From Marinobacter sp. ELB17 (GTDB taxonomy: Bacteria; Pseudomonadota; Gammaproteobacteria; Pseudomonadales; Oleiphilaceae), in the NCBI RefSeq assembly GCF_000169375.1, contig NZ_AAXY01000010.1, positions 62,001 to 126,000 of the forward strand: DNA of 64,000 nucleotides. The letters are read 5' to 3'. Position numbers and translations under genes: made by a program. Each line of letters starts with the position of its first letter. Positions within the stretch are counted from its first letter, which is position 1. Under the pieces are notes generated by a model. The model was not told the DNA's origin and ran no database searches. It saw nothing but the letters and a program-made list of their open reading frames with translations. This document shows positions 46,672 to 55,441 of this stretch, one piece after another.

Positions 46672-48158
46672 GTGCCTGGTCAACACATAACCAACCGACA
46701 AGAGGAGCTGTACATGCAGCACCGACAAAATGGCGCAAGCCAAGAAGTAGCTGCCGCCAAGGCAGGCGTTTCTGTCCGATCTGGGCGACGCATCGAGACA
46801 TCAGCACAAAAACCCTGCCTTGACACCGAGCGGCAATGGCGTACCCGAGAAGATCCACTGGAAGCGGTTTGGGAAACAGAGTTGCTCCATCTGTTAGAAA
46901 ATGAGCCTAAGCTGACCGGTACAACTCTGCTTGATTATCTGCAAGAGCATTACCCTGAGCACTACGATCAGACCATTCTGCGCACCCTGCAACGCCGTGT
47001 GAAGCTCTGGCGGGCGCTACACGGGCCGGAACGCGAGGTCATTTTTCGCCAGCAGGCGGTTGTGGCGCAACAGGGGTTTTCTGATTTTACCCACCCCGAC
47101 AACCCGGTTACGATTCAATCCAAGACCTTTCCACACCTGCTCTATCAATTTCGATTGGCCTACAGCGGTTGGCGCTCGGTTACCGTCGTTCAAGGTGGTG
47201 AGAGTTATGCGGCTCTGGCGGCGGGCTTGCAGCGAGCCTTACAACAGGTGGGTGGCAGTCCCATTGAGCACCGCACCGACAGCTTAAGCGCGGCACGCAA
47301 TAACCGTCAAAACGTGTGGACTGAGGCTTATAGCGAGCTGTGCCAGCATTACCGCATGACACCCACTCGCAATAATCTGGGGCAGTCCCATGAAACGGGT
47401 GGTGGAGTGCGCATGGCTCGCTCAGAACGCTGCACACAGTGTATGCGCGTCACAGTGACTCGACGTGTGCGCACTATCAGCTTTATGATCGCGTGTCGAC
47501 AGCTCATCAGCGCAACCGATCGCGCGCGCTTGAAGAGCAGGCGGCCTTGCAGCCTCTGCCGGAGTTTACGGCGGCCGAGTATCAGACCCTCCACCTTAAG
47601 GTGACGCGCAGCTCAACGATCGAAGTCCGGCGCGTTGTTTACACCGTGCCATCGCGGCTGATTGGAGAGTCGGTACAAATCCGGTTGCACCACGACAAGC
47701 TGGTGCTGTTCGTCGGACAGCAGCCGGCACTGACATTACCGCGCATTTACCCCAAACCTGGCGAGAATCGCGCCCGCAGCGTCAATTACCGGCACGTTAT
47801 CCGCTCGCTGGCCTCGAAGCCGCAGGCCTTCCGTTACTCTCAGTTGCGTGATGACTTACTCCCGGACGACAACTACCGTCAACTCTGGCAGCTTGCGGAT
47901 ACGCACCTTGAAGCCCGAGAAGCCTGCAAATGGATCGTGACAACATTGCGACTGGCCTTCGAGTACGATGATGAACAGTCGCTGGGGGAGGATCTGCTGA
48001 TTGAGGCCCAAGCAGGCCGGTTCGCGTCCATTACCGAGATTCAGTCACGCTACCTTCGCGGCAACCCAGACCTCAAGTGCTCTGCATCAAGCCAACACAC
48101 CTTAGTGAGCTACGACGAGCTACTGTCCTCGATCAACAGTCAGGAGGCACAGATATGA
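46672..48158 (+). pseudogene. istA: Frameshifted IstA transposase
   Basis: GTG 46672 (GGAG box upstream) starts VPGQHITNRQEELYMQHRQN. The DDE core follows: GFSDFT with the first Asp, EHRTDSLSAA with the second, and LGQSHETGG with the Glu. Just after this Glu, near 47395-47410, the coding signal moves to the -1 frame, which continues AHGSLRTLHTVYARHSDS and runs to 48158 (SRLIGESVQIRLHHDKLVLF). The local sequence looks like several small deletions relative to the usual H-E-N-G-V-V-E. The two frames together would give about 495 residues. Confidence 0.85.
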
Positions 48159-48910
48159 CAGGCTCTGTCGCTTTACTGTTAAAAGAACTCCGTCTGCCGG
48201 CCTTCCACCGTCATTACCAATCGCTCTGGGAAACCGCCATTGAGAAGAACTGGTCACACACCGATTACCTAGCGGCATTGTGTGAGTACGAGCTCTCAGA
48301 CCGCTACCAGCGCCGGACCCAGAAGTGGGTACGCGAGGCAAAACTTGCCGCCAACAAGACCTTCTCAGCGCTTGATCAAAGCGCGTTCAGCCGCCCCTGC
48401 AACACCGCACTGGCAAGGCTGCAACAAGACAGTGACTGGGCACACCATGCCGACAATGTGCTGTTGATTGGCCCCAGCGGCACTGGCAAAACCCATATCG
48501 CTAATGCACTGGGTCATCAACTCACCGAACAGGGGGTACGCTGCAAACTGTTCCCTGCCATAGCGCTGGTTCAGCACTTACAACAGGCCAAGCGCGATCT
48601 CGACTTGATGACAGCCATGACACGGCTGGATAAATACAGGGTCGTCATCATCGATGACATCGGTTATGTAAAAAAGACGGATGCAGAAACCCAGGTACTG
48701 TTCGAGTTCATCGCCCATCGCTATGAGAGTGGCAGTCTAATCGTCACAGCCAACCAACCATTTAGTGAGTGGGATCAAATCTTCCCAGACAGCATGATGA
48801 CTGTAGCGGCCATAGACCGGCTGATACACCACGCAACTATTATCGAATTAGAGGGGGAAAGTTACCGAAGACAGCAGCATCTCAAGCAGGCTGCAAAGAG
48901 TAAGAAGTAA
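48155..48910 (+). CDS. istB: IS21-family helper ATPase IstB (element 2)
   Basis: A 251-residue AAA+ ATPase with Walker A GPSGTGKTHI (near residue 110) and Walker B VVIIDDIGYVKK. The ATG at 48155 overlaps the istA stop as ATGA, so it is translationally coupled; the frame is open upstream, but the coupled start is the family norm. Intact. Confidence 0.93.
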   Translation: MTGSVALLLKELRLPAFHRHYQSLWETAIEKNWSHTDYLAALCEYELSDRYQRRTQKWVREAKLAANKTFSALDQSAFSRPCNTALARLQQDSDWAHHADNVLLIGPSGTGKTHIANALGHQLTEQGVRCKLFPAIALVQHLQQAKRDLDLMTAMTRLDKYRVVIIDDIGYVKKTDAETQVLFEFIAHRYESGSLIVTANQPFSEWDQIFPDSMMTVAAIDRLIHHATIIELEGESYRRQQHLKQAAKSKK

Positions 48911-49766
48911 GACCACCCAACCGGCCATCATAGTTGTCGCGGACCGGACAGGATAGTTGACGCCGAACATACCAGGGAGCCTTTTTGCAGAAAGGGCTCT
49001 AGCACCCATCGTGGAAGTAGCAGAATGCCCTCGCCACGCTCGGCTTTATCGCGTAACCAGTGCCCGGAATTACTGATCGCGGCGGCGGGGGCTGAAACGT
49101 CCTGCAGGCGACCATCCACTTCGCACAGCCAGGGTGTCGGCCCCTGGGGCGTTCGAAAATACAGCCCTTTATGGTTACGAAGGTCGCCCGGGTTGTGGGG
49201 ATTGCCAAAACGTTTCAGGTAAGTGGGGGAGGCGACAGCGATAAAGCGGTTGTCCATCAAACGCGTAGCGATAACTCGTTCGTCGGGTGCGAAACCTCCG
49301 CGAATCGCCAGGTCCACATCATCCCGGTTGAGCACGCTGAGGGAGTCGGTCAGGGTGATGTCGAGCGTAATGTCGGGATAACGCGCGCTGAACCGATCCA
49401 TCAACGGCAAAAAGATGGTCTCTCCAAAGCCGACCATGGAGCTTATGCGCAATCGGCCTATGGGGCGCGACTGGTACTGGCCGACCGCCTCATCCGTGGC
49501 TTCCAGTTGCGAAAGTATATGGCACACCTCCGCATAATAGTTCTGGCCAATTTCGGTCAGTTTTACCACGCGGGTGGAGCGCTTGAGTAGGCTGGTACCC
49601 AAGTGTGCTTCCAGGTCGGCCACCCGTCGTGACAATGACGAAGGCGGCACCCCGAAATGTTCCGACGCACGGCTAAAGCTGCCGGTTTCTGCCACTTTCA
49701 CGAAATAGCGGATTGCTCTCAACTGGTCCACGTTTTCTCCTGGTGTTCCGTTTGAACGGCCTATTT

Positions 49767-49781
49767 TTGTCTTTATGACAA
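49767..49781. promoter_or_regulatory. LysR-type box between split lysR and oxidoreductase 2
   Basis: TTGTCTTTATGACAA is a perfect inverted repeat of TTGTC/GACAA around TTTAT and fits the T-N11-A consensus of LysR regulators. It lies in the divergent promoter region, as expected for the regulator encoded next door. Confidence 0.7.
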
Positions 49782-49865
49782 TAAAGTTTCGCTTTTAGCT
49801 GTCTTAAAGTCTACTAATCAATGGCGGACAATTGGGCCATAAGTCATCATAGGAGAAGCATAGTT

Positions 49866-50861
49866 ATGAGTACCTACAAAGCGATCAATCTGGTGAAGCG
49901 TAATGAGGGCCATATCGGCCCGGAATTGTTTGAGATGGTGGAAAAAACAGCGCCACAACCGGCCGACGGCGAATTTGTGGTCAAACAGGCTTATATGTCC
50001 CTTGACCCGGCCATGATGGGCTGGATGACCGCCGACACCGACAGTTACATTCCGCGTGTAGAGTTGGGCACAGTGATGCGTTCGTCAGGCATTGGTGAGG
50101 TGGTTGCCTCCAATCACGCTGATTTCGCCGTGGGCGACCAAGTGATGGGGATGTTTGGCTGGCAGGAAATGGCCCTCACGGACGGAACAGGCGTGAACAA
50201 GGTCGACAAGAAAATACCACCGGAAATGGCGCTGTCGGTATTTGCCCTTCCAGGGCTGACGGCCACTCAGGGTTTGTTTGGCTGCGGTCATCCGAAAGCG
50301 GGCGAAACGCTCGTGGTGTCCGGTGCGGCTGGCTCCGTTGGCTCGATTGTGGGCCAGCTGGCGAAAGCCGAAGGCTTACGGGTAATCGGCGTGGTCGGCA
50401 GCGATGAGAAAGCAGGCTGGATAATCAACGAGCTGGGCTTTGACGGCGCCGTGAACTACAAAATCGACGACCTGGGCGCGAAACTGGATGAGCTGGCACC
50501 AGAGGGTGTCGACGTTTACTTCGAGAACACCGGTGGCCCGATTCAAGACGCTGTGTTCGAGCGGATGAACGCGCACGGCCGTATTGTGGTGTGCGGCATG
50601 ATTGCTGATTACACCTCTGCAAACCCGAGCCCCGGCCCCAACTGGATGCGCATCATCAAAAAACGCCTTAAGATTCAAGGTTTCACTATGCCCGATCACA
50701 TGCATAAGGCGGGAGAGCTGCAGGCGAAACTTGCGCCTTATGTTCAGAGCGGGCAGGTCAAATACCGGGCACACGTTCTGGAGGGGCTGGAGTCGGCCAT
50801 GGGCGGTCTGAGTCTGTTCCTGACCGGTGACAACAAAGGTAAGTTGATGGTGAGGCTTTAA
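49866..50861 (+). CDS. NADP-dependent oxidoreductase, zinc-independent MDR family (copy 2)
   Basis: A 331-residue paralogue of the gene at 42671, the same length and identical over long stretches, for example LVVSGAAGSVGSIVGQLAKA and QGFTMPDHMHKA. It is an enone/alkenal-type NADPH reductase by family. ATG 49866 is preceded by AGGAG and begins MSTYKAINLVK like its paralogue. It is divergent from the split lysR gene. Two copies with similar promoters suggest a duplication of a gene plus its leader; both may now be unregulated because the activator or repressor is broken. Confidence 0.92.
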   Translation: MSTYKAINLVKRNEGHIGPELFEMVEKTAPQPADGEFVVKQAYMSLDPAMMGWMTADTDSYIPRVELGTVMRSSGIGEVVASNHADFAVGDQVMGMFGWQEMALTDGTGVNKVDKKIPPEMALSVFALPGLTATQGLFGCGHPKAGETLVVSGAAGSVGSIVGQLAKAEGLRVIGVVGSDEKAGWIINELGFDGAVNYKIDDLGAKLDELAPEGVDVYFENTGGPIQDAVFERMNAHGRIVVCGMIADYTSANPSPGPNWMRIIKKRLKIQGFTMPDHMHKAGELQAKLAPYVQSGQVKYRAHVLEGLESAMGGLSLFLTGDNKGKLMVRL

Positions 50862-50905
50862 TTGCGAAATTACCCATTACCCCTTGAGGTGATAGGTAAT
50901 TGCTT

Positions 50906-50926
50906 GTTCAGGCCTTTCGCCTGAAC
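50906..50926 (+). terminator. Hairpin after oxidoreductase 2
   Basis: GTTCAGGC pairs with GCCTGAAC across CTTTC, about 45 bases after the stop codon. There is no T run, so it is a weak terminator candidate. Confidence 0.35.
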
Positions 50927-51004
50927 GCCCAGGGTTCAAAACGGCGGTTGGCACGGTTGTCAGAGCTTTGCTGATCAACAGTGCCAGCCGTTCTGCTGTT
51001 GTTC

Positions 51005-51165
51005 TCAGAATGGAACGACCGCAATTACCTGAGCATAAACGTTGGTATCGTCGTTACCCTGGTTACTGGCGCTGGAGTCCGGCGTATAGAAACCAATCAG
51101 CGGGCTAATGATCAAATGATCCATGGCGACCCACTCGGCCCACAGATCGAGCTCGGTGACTTGGG
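51005..51165 (-). pseudogene. 3' remnant of an outer-membrane protein gene
   Basis: Read leftwards the frame gives VTELDLWAEWVAMDHLIISP, LIGFYTPDSSAS, NQGNDDTNVYAQVIAVVPF and stop. Alternating polar and hydrophobic residues and a terminal Phe are typical of the last beta-strands of an outer-membrane barrel such as a porin. A stop codon lies just upstream in frame, and no further barrel sequence is recognisable before 51359, so only about 50 codons remain. Confidence 0.6.
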
Positions 51166-51359
51166 AATGTCACCTAAAGCGTTCAGCTCCATTTCTTGCG
51201 TGAGTTTAAGAAGTTTGTATCGGCGACATCGGTTGAGTACCAACAGCAAGTAAAGCAGGTAACCTACCTTCAACGCATTCGGTATTTTTGAACTAAAATG
51301 GCCCGTTTATAGGCGGTCGTGCATCAATCTAGGGCTTAATCGTCGCCGGATATTACCCA
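51166..51359. other. Intergenic region, no gene seen
   Basis: About 190 bases between the barrel remnant and the MFS gene. Short frames only; no hairpin or RNA gene recognised. Confidence 0.4.
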
Positions 51360-52568
51360 TCAGTTTCTACGGTAATCACGCCATAGAATAATCAGCAACG
51401 CCACGGCTGCCATAGCGCCAACGAAGACGGAGAAGATCATACCGGTTGCCTTAAGGCTGAGCAGACTGGCCATCAAGCCGATGCCAATCACCGGTACTGA
51501 GATGGCGATGTAGGCAACAATAAAGAAGGTGGAGGTTACCGCGGCGCGTTCCGCCGGCGGACAAGCTGCGTTTATAGCGCCCAGGCCGGCGCGAAAAGCG
51601 ATTCCTTGGCCCATGCCAGCGATGACTGCACCGGCCATGAATAGGGTGAGCGACTGAGAATAGATACCGAGCGCTACGGGCGTCACGCCAGCAACGAGCG
51701 TAGCGCACCCGATTGGTAAACGCCGGCGCAGCGGCAGTTTATCCTGCAGGAACTGGCCGAGCGTTGAGGCAATAAAGATACTGCCCGCGACAACGCCGAC
51801 CAATAGACGGTTATCATAGCCCAGCACATTGCCCATCATCGCCGGCGCTATCGAGGTGAAGAAGCCACAAACCGCAAAACCAGCAAAGCCTGCGATGGCG
51901 GCCGGCACAAACACACCGCGTACTTCTGGGGGCACATTCAGGCGCTGAAGTGACAGCTTTGGCTGAGTTGGTTTTGTTACGGTTTCCGGGGCTCGCCAGA
52001 TGCAGATGAGTGCCAGAAGGGCAAGTGCGATGTGTATCAGGTAGGTTAATTGCAGTGGAGAGGGCAGGTATTGTGAAAGTGCGCCCGCAAGCATAGGGCC
52101 AAGGCCCAAACCGCCCATATTCGCGGCGGTGGCAAAAAATGTGGCCCGCTCACGCCAGTGCGGCGGCGCCAGTTCCAGCACGGCCACGGTCGCGGTGCCG
52201 GTAAAAATACCTGCCGAGAGCCCGGACAGGACACGGCCCACAAGAATCATTGCCAGCCCGTCGGCCTGCCAGAATACCAAATCGCTGATAATCGAACACG
52301 CGATGCCGGCAAACAGCAACGGCCGGCGCCCCAACTGATCAGACCAGCGCCCGGTGATGACCAGCGCTGCAATGACACCGAAGGCGTACGCGGCAAAGAT
52401 AATGGTAATCATTAACTGGGAAAACCCGAAAGCATCCTGATAGATTGGGTAAAGCGGAGTTGGCATGGTGGTACCGATCATCACCACGCTGAATGCGAAG
52501 GCGGTGCCGAGAAACACCAGGAATGCTGATAAGCTGTGAGGGTCTGTGTGCGTAGTTGATGATTGCAT
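51360..52568 (-). CDS. MFS transporter, drug/metabolite:H+ antiporter type
   Basis: A 402-residue major-facilitator protein with twelve helices. The loop between helices two and three reads GRWSDQLGRRPLLFAG (motif A), and RVLSGLSAGIFTGTATVAVL and AANMGGLGLGPMLAGAL are helices four and five of the DHA1 group. It is probably an exporter; substrate unknown. It stands alone, with its promoter in the 222-base gap before the CCGSCS gene. Confidence 0.87.
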   Translation of the reverse strand: MQSSTTHTDPHSLSAFLVFLGTAFAFSVVMIGTTMPTPLYPIYQDAFGFSQLMITIIFAAYAFGVIAALVITGRWSDQLGRRPLLFAGIACSIISDLVFWQADGLAMILVGRVLSGLSAGIFTGTATVAVLELAPPHWRERATFFATAANMGGLGLGPMLAGALSQYLPSPLQLTYLIHIALALLALICIWRAPETVTKPTQPKLSLQRLNVPPEVRGVFVPAAIAGFAGFAVCGFFTSIAPAMMGNVLGYDNRLLVGVVAGSIFIASTLGQFLQDKLPLRRRLPIGCATLVAGVTPVALGIYSQSLTLFMAGAVIAGMGQGIAFRAGLGAINAACPPAERAAVTSTFFIVAYIAISVPVIGIGLMASLLSLKATGMIFSVFVGAMAAVALLIILWRDYRRN

Positions 52569-52790
52569 AATGGTCTGGTAACGGTTTCGGAAGGTTGATT
52601 CGCAACAAAGAATTAGCCGTGAAGGGCATTGTACATAGGTCGCAGAAGCCCCTCTATGAATGGAAGCCGGGTTTTAGCGTTTTTTTAACGCAACAAGCCC
52701 CGCGGGCAAAGAACCTCTTGACTACTTTTGGTCCAACCAATAAGATTCATTATAAATAGATGTTAAAGACCCAATCCAAGGTGCAATCCA

Positions 52791-52967
52791 ATGGTTCAAT
52801 CATTTAAAGACGTATTCAAAGGAAAAAAAGCTGCGGCAGTACAAGTGGATTCAGCTCAGCACTTCGACCCAAAAGCACAAAAAGAAGCCGCAGTTGACGC
52901 CGAGATGCTGCCCAAAAAGAACGGTAAACACGGCGATCCGGGCGTTTGCTGCGGTTCTTGCTCGTGA
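52791..52967 (+). CDS. CCGSCS-motif small protein
   Basis: A 58-residue protein starting MVQSFKDVFKGKKAAAVQVD and ending GDPGVCCGSCS. The C-terminal C-C-G-S-C-S tail is the hallmark of a small conserved family I recall from marine gammaproteobacteria (TIGR04101-type); the function is unknown. The rest is lysine-rich and helical, with no signal peptide or membrane helix. The three cysteines in six residues could bind a metal or be modified. AAGG lies about ten bases before the ATG. It stands alone between the divergent MFS gene and the flavin reductase remnant. This gene is too short for many gene finders. Confidence 0.85.
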   Translation: MVQSFKDVFKGKKAAAVQVDSAQHFDPKAQKEAAVDAEMLPKKNGKHGDPGVCCGSCS

Positions 52968-53098
52968 GCCGATAGCGGTATCGCTTTTCGAATGACTAAG
53001 GCTGCAAACGCGCGCGAGCTGTTTGCAGCTTCTTGATGTTAGCGCCGCCATTTTTGACACAGCGCGATTTAACGCATTCCAGTTAAGTCGGGGCTGAT

Positions 53099-53718
53099 TT
53101 ATTTCGGCCGATGCATCTGAAATTTTTGCGACGCATTTACTGCAAAGTAGTCCGCCGGTCCGCCGCCGCGAAGAATGGGTTCGCCCGCTGCCGTATCGTA
53201 AACGCCGTCCCGCAGCAGGTGTTGCGCTATGTGCACGCCCACCACCTCGCCGAACACCATCCAGGTATTGACCTTCTGACCGTCGACGCCTGCCAACTGA
53301 ATAATCTGCGTGACCCGACATTCAAATGTTACCGGACTTTCCGCCACGTGCGGCACGGAGATAATCCGCGAAGGCTTCGGTGTCAGCCCTGAAAGAGCGA
53401 ATTCATCAACGTCAGGCCCTACAGCGACGCAGGTTTGGTTCATGGCTTCTGCCAGAGGACGAGTCGCCAGATTCCAGCAAAACTCACCGGTTTCTTCCGC
53501 ATACGCACGGAGTCTTTGTAGCCGATGCTGGAGAATCCGACGATTGGGGGAATATAGTTAAAAGCGTTGAAGAAGCTATAGGGCGCAAGATTAAGCACGC
53601 CGTCACGGCTTTTCGTCGAAATCCACCCAATCGGCCGCGGTGCCACCAGGGCATTGAATGGGTCGTGTGCAAGTCGGTGACCATTGGCGGGTTCGTAGAA
53701 GTGTATATCTTCGGGCAT
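53099..53718 (-). pseudogene. Flavin reductase-family protein with frameshift
   Basis: ATG 53718 (AGGAG box) starts MPEDIHFYEPANGHRLAHDP, then NALVAPRPIGWIST and NAFNYIPPIVGFSS, a FMN-binding split-barrel of the flavin reductase type. After GYKDSVR, near 53501-53503, the frame shifts: restoring one base (CGTAATGCG for CGTATGCG) would read NAEETGEFCWNLATRPLAEA and run straight into MNQTCVAVGPDVDEFALSG and on to the stop at 53099. So one base is missing from a gene of about 206 codons. A sequencing error is possible. Confidence 0.85.
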
Positions 53719-53805
53719 AACAGACTCCTGACAACAAACTCGTGCTTTACGCATGGGTGTAACCAGATCACCGTACGGAGTGGCCCGTTAAACTAGGCGT
53801 CCGTA

Positions 53806-54813
53806 TTAGAACTCCAGGCAGATCTTCCCGAAGTGCTTACCGGATTCTTCATGGCGAAAAGCATCAGCGATTTTTTCCAGCGCAAAAGACCGGTCAAGAA
53901 TCGGGTGCATGCCGTTCACTTCAATCGCGCGAATCATCTCTTGCTGATGGGTCCGGCTGCCCACAATCAAGCCTTGCAGCCGGGCCTGTTTCGCCATCAG
54001 TTTTGCGGTGGGAATATCGCCAGCCCGGCCGGTCAGTACGCCTATAAGCGCGATATGGCCACCAATGCGCACGGCGTCAATGGATTCCGGCAGAGTGCCT
54101 GGGCCGCCCACTTCGATAACGTGATCAACACCCACGCCGTTTGTTAGCTCCTGAACCTTCGCGCCCCAAGCCGATGTTGTTTTATAGTTGATGGTGTGGT
54201 CTGCACCCAATGCTGTAAGCCGTTCCAGTTTTTCGTCTGAAGACGAGGTGGAAATAACCCGTGCGCCCATCATCTTGGCGAACTGCAGTGCAAACACAGA
54301 CACCCCACCGGTACCCAGCGTGAGCACGGTATCGCCTGCTTTTAAACCACCATTAACTACCAGTGCTCGCCATGCTGTTAAGCCTGCGGTGGTCAGAGTG
54401 GCCGCTTCGGCATGAGTGTAGCTCCTCGGCGCGTGGGTAAACCAGTTGGTTGAGCGAACGACCTGTTCGCGAGCGTAGCCATCCTGGCCGTCACCGGGGG
54501 TGGTTCTGAAGTTATCAATAGGGGCGGGGCCATTCAGCCACTCAGGGAAGAAGGTTGACACCACATGGTCGCCAACCTTGAATTCGCTGACACCTTCACC
54601 AATGGCCTCCACAACGCCCGCGCCATCAGCCATGGGAATGCGTTGGTCTTCGGTTGAGATGGCCCCAACAACCACCGCATAATCGTGATAGTTAAGAGAG
54701 CAGGCATGAATGCGTACCCGCATTTGGCCAGGCCCTGGCGCGCCGGGTTCCGCGCTATCGTTAAGGCTAAGGTGTTCCAGGCCGCCGGGGCTTGAAAGGG
54801 TAATGCTTTTCAT
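53806..54813 (-). CDS. NAD(P)-dependent alcohol dehydrogenase, MDR family
   Basis: A 335-residue zinc-independent MDR protein of the quinone-reductase/alcohol-dehydrogenase type. The cofactor loop is VLTLGTGGVSVFALQFAKMM near residue 165; VDHVIEVGGPGTLPESIDAV follows. HACSLNYHDYAVVVG near the start replaces the usual zinc ligand region. It is the first gene of a leftward unit and is divergent from the SEC-C gene. Substrate unknown. Confidence 0.88.
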   Translation of the reverse strand: MKSITLSSPGGLEHLSLNDSAEPGAPGPGQMRVRIHACSLNYHDYAVVVGAISTEDQRIPMADGAGVVEAIGEGVSEFKVGDHVVSTFFPEWLNGPAPIDNFRTTPGDGQDGYAREQVVRSTNWFTHAPRSYTHAEAATLTTAGLTAWRALVVNGGLKAGDTVLTLGTGGVSVFALQFAKMMGARVISTSSSDEKLERLTALGADHTINYKTTSAWGAKVQELTNGVGVDHVIEVGGPGTLPESIDAVRIGGHIALIGVLTGRAGDIPTAKLMAKQARLQGLIVGSRTHQQEMIRAIEVNGMHPILDRSFALEKIADAFRHEESGKHFGKICLEF

Positions 54814-55080
54814 ATTAATGGCCTTTGATTGTTGCTACGGGTGTCGTCATTGGGCCTGAAGCTTACTGAAGTCTTTTGGCTAATGACAATGAACGACCTG
54901 TACCGCGGGAGCCAGCAAAGAGTTTTCCTGTGTACGCACCTTAAATGCGCCAAACAACATCGTATTTTCCACCATCTACTATATATCCCGCTCGATAACC
55001 GTGTTAAAACCATTTTCCCCCGACAGCAACCTGCGTTTATAGGCTCGGGCACATCGTTTTTACCCATCAGAGATAGCAGC
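54814..55080. promoter_or_regulatory. Divergent promoter region
   Basis: 267 bases between divergent genes, expected to hold both promoters. The open plus frame running through it from 54829 lacks family features before ATG 55081. No palindrome or RNA gene stands out. Confidence 0.4.
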
Positions 55081-55425
55081 ATGTCCGACAAGTTCTTTTT
55101 TAAAGGCCGGCAGGATGCCCGTCAGCACCATACGGCGCGCGGCGGTTTTCAGACCAATGCCAGCAAAAAGCCGGGTAGTAAGAAGTTCCCGTTAACGTTG
55201 CTTGTTACCAGTGAAGCACGAAAGCAGGAAGTTGAAGCTCTGGTGGCTGAAGCAGATCTGTTCGCCAACATTACGCTAGATGAAAGCGCGGATGCGGTTG
55301 AATCCACTGCCGAGCTAACGACCATTCTGGACAAGGGCGTAACCGTAACGCAGGCTCAGGTGCCGGCCCGAAACGATCCTTGCAGTTGCGGCAGCGGTGT
55401 TAAATTCAAAAAGTGCTGCGGTTAA
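55081..55425 (+). CDS. SEC-C metal-binding motif protein, PBPRA1643 type
   Basis: A 114-residue protein starting MSDKFFFKGRQDARQHHTAR and ending VPARNDPCSCGSGVKFKKCC-G, a canonical SEC-C zinc motif (C-x-C-x8-C-C) like the tail of SecA. The N-terminal K-G-R-x-D-x-R and the HHTARGG region match the small PBPRA1643 family. Function unknown; SEC-C motifs bind zinc and often contact ribosomes or SecB. Next to the DUF3010 gene, which begins 17 bases later. Confidence 0.87.
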   Translation: MSDKFFFKGRQDARQHHTARGGFQTNASKKPGSKKFPLTLLVTSEARKQEVEALVAEADLFANITLDESADAVESTAELTTILDKGVTVTQAQVPARNDPCSCGSGVKFKKCCG

Positions 55426-55441
55426 GCCGCGGGGATATTGT

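Larger units (their letters stand above)
46578..48969 (+). mobile_element. IS21-family insertion sequence inside lysR
   Basis: A 2392-bp element with ends TGTTCGGCGACAATTAGGAT (left) and TGTTCGGCGTCAACTATCCT (right, reverse complement). A second inner repeat ending GGCCGGTTGGGTG is present at both sides. TACCAG flanks it at 46572-46577 and 48970-48975. It differs clearly from the IS21 element at 18.2 kb. Its istA is frameshifted, so independent transposition is doubtful unless the frameshift is read through. Confidence 0.93.
46434..49731 (-). pseudogene. LysR-family regulator split by IS21-family element
   Basis: The 5' part (49731 to 48970) encodes a LysR helix-turn-helix (RYFVKVAETGSFSRASEHFG, then VPPSSLSRRVADLE) and most of the ligand domain up to EPFLQKGSLV. 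The 3' part (46577 to 46434) resumes with LVPLALSPLLRVTPDPDLAI and ends VAVDFLIEEMGA. Removing the insertion and one copy of the duplicated TACCAG restores an exact 900-base frame (299 residues, normal for the family). The gene is divergent from oxidoreductase 2. As it stands the product would lose its last ~46 residues and gain a few IS-encoded ones, so it is probably inactive. Confidence 0.95.

Noticed and set aside
46578..48969. Possibility that the two IS21 elements form a composite transposon with the 28 kb between them
   Set aside because: Their end sequences and transposases differ, and each has its own target duplication, so they inserted independently.
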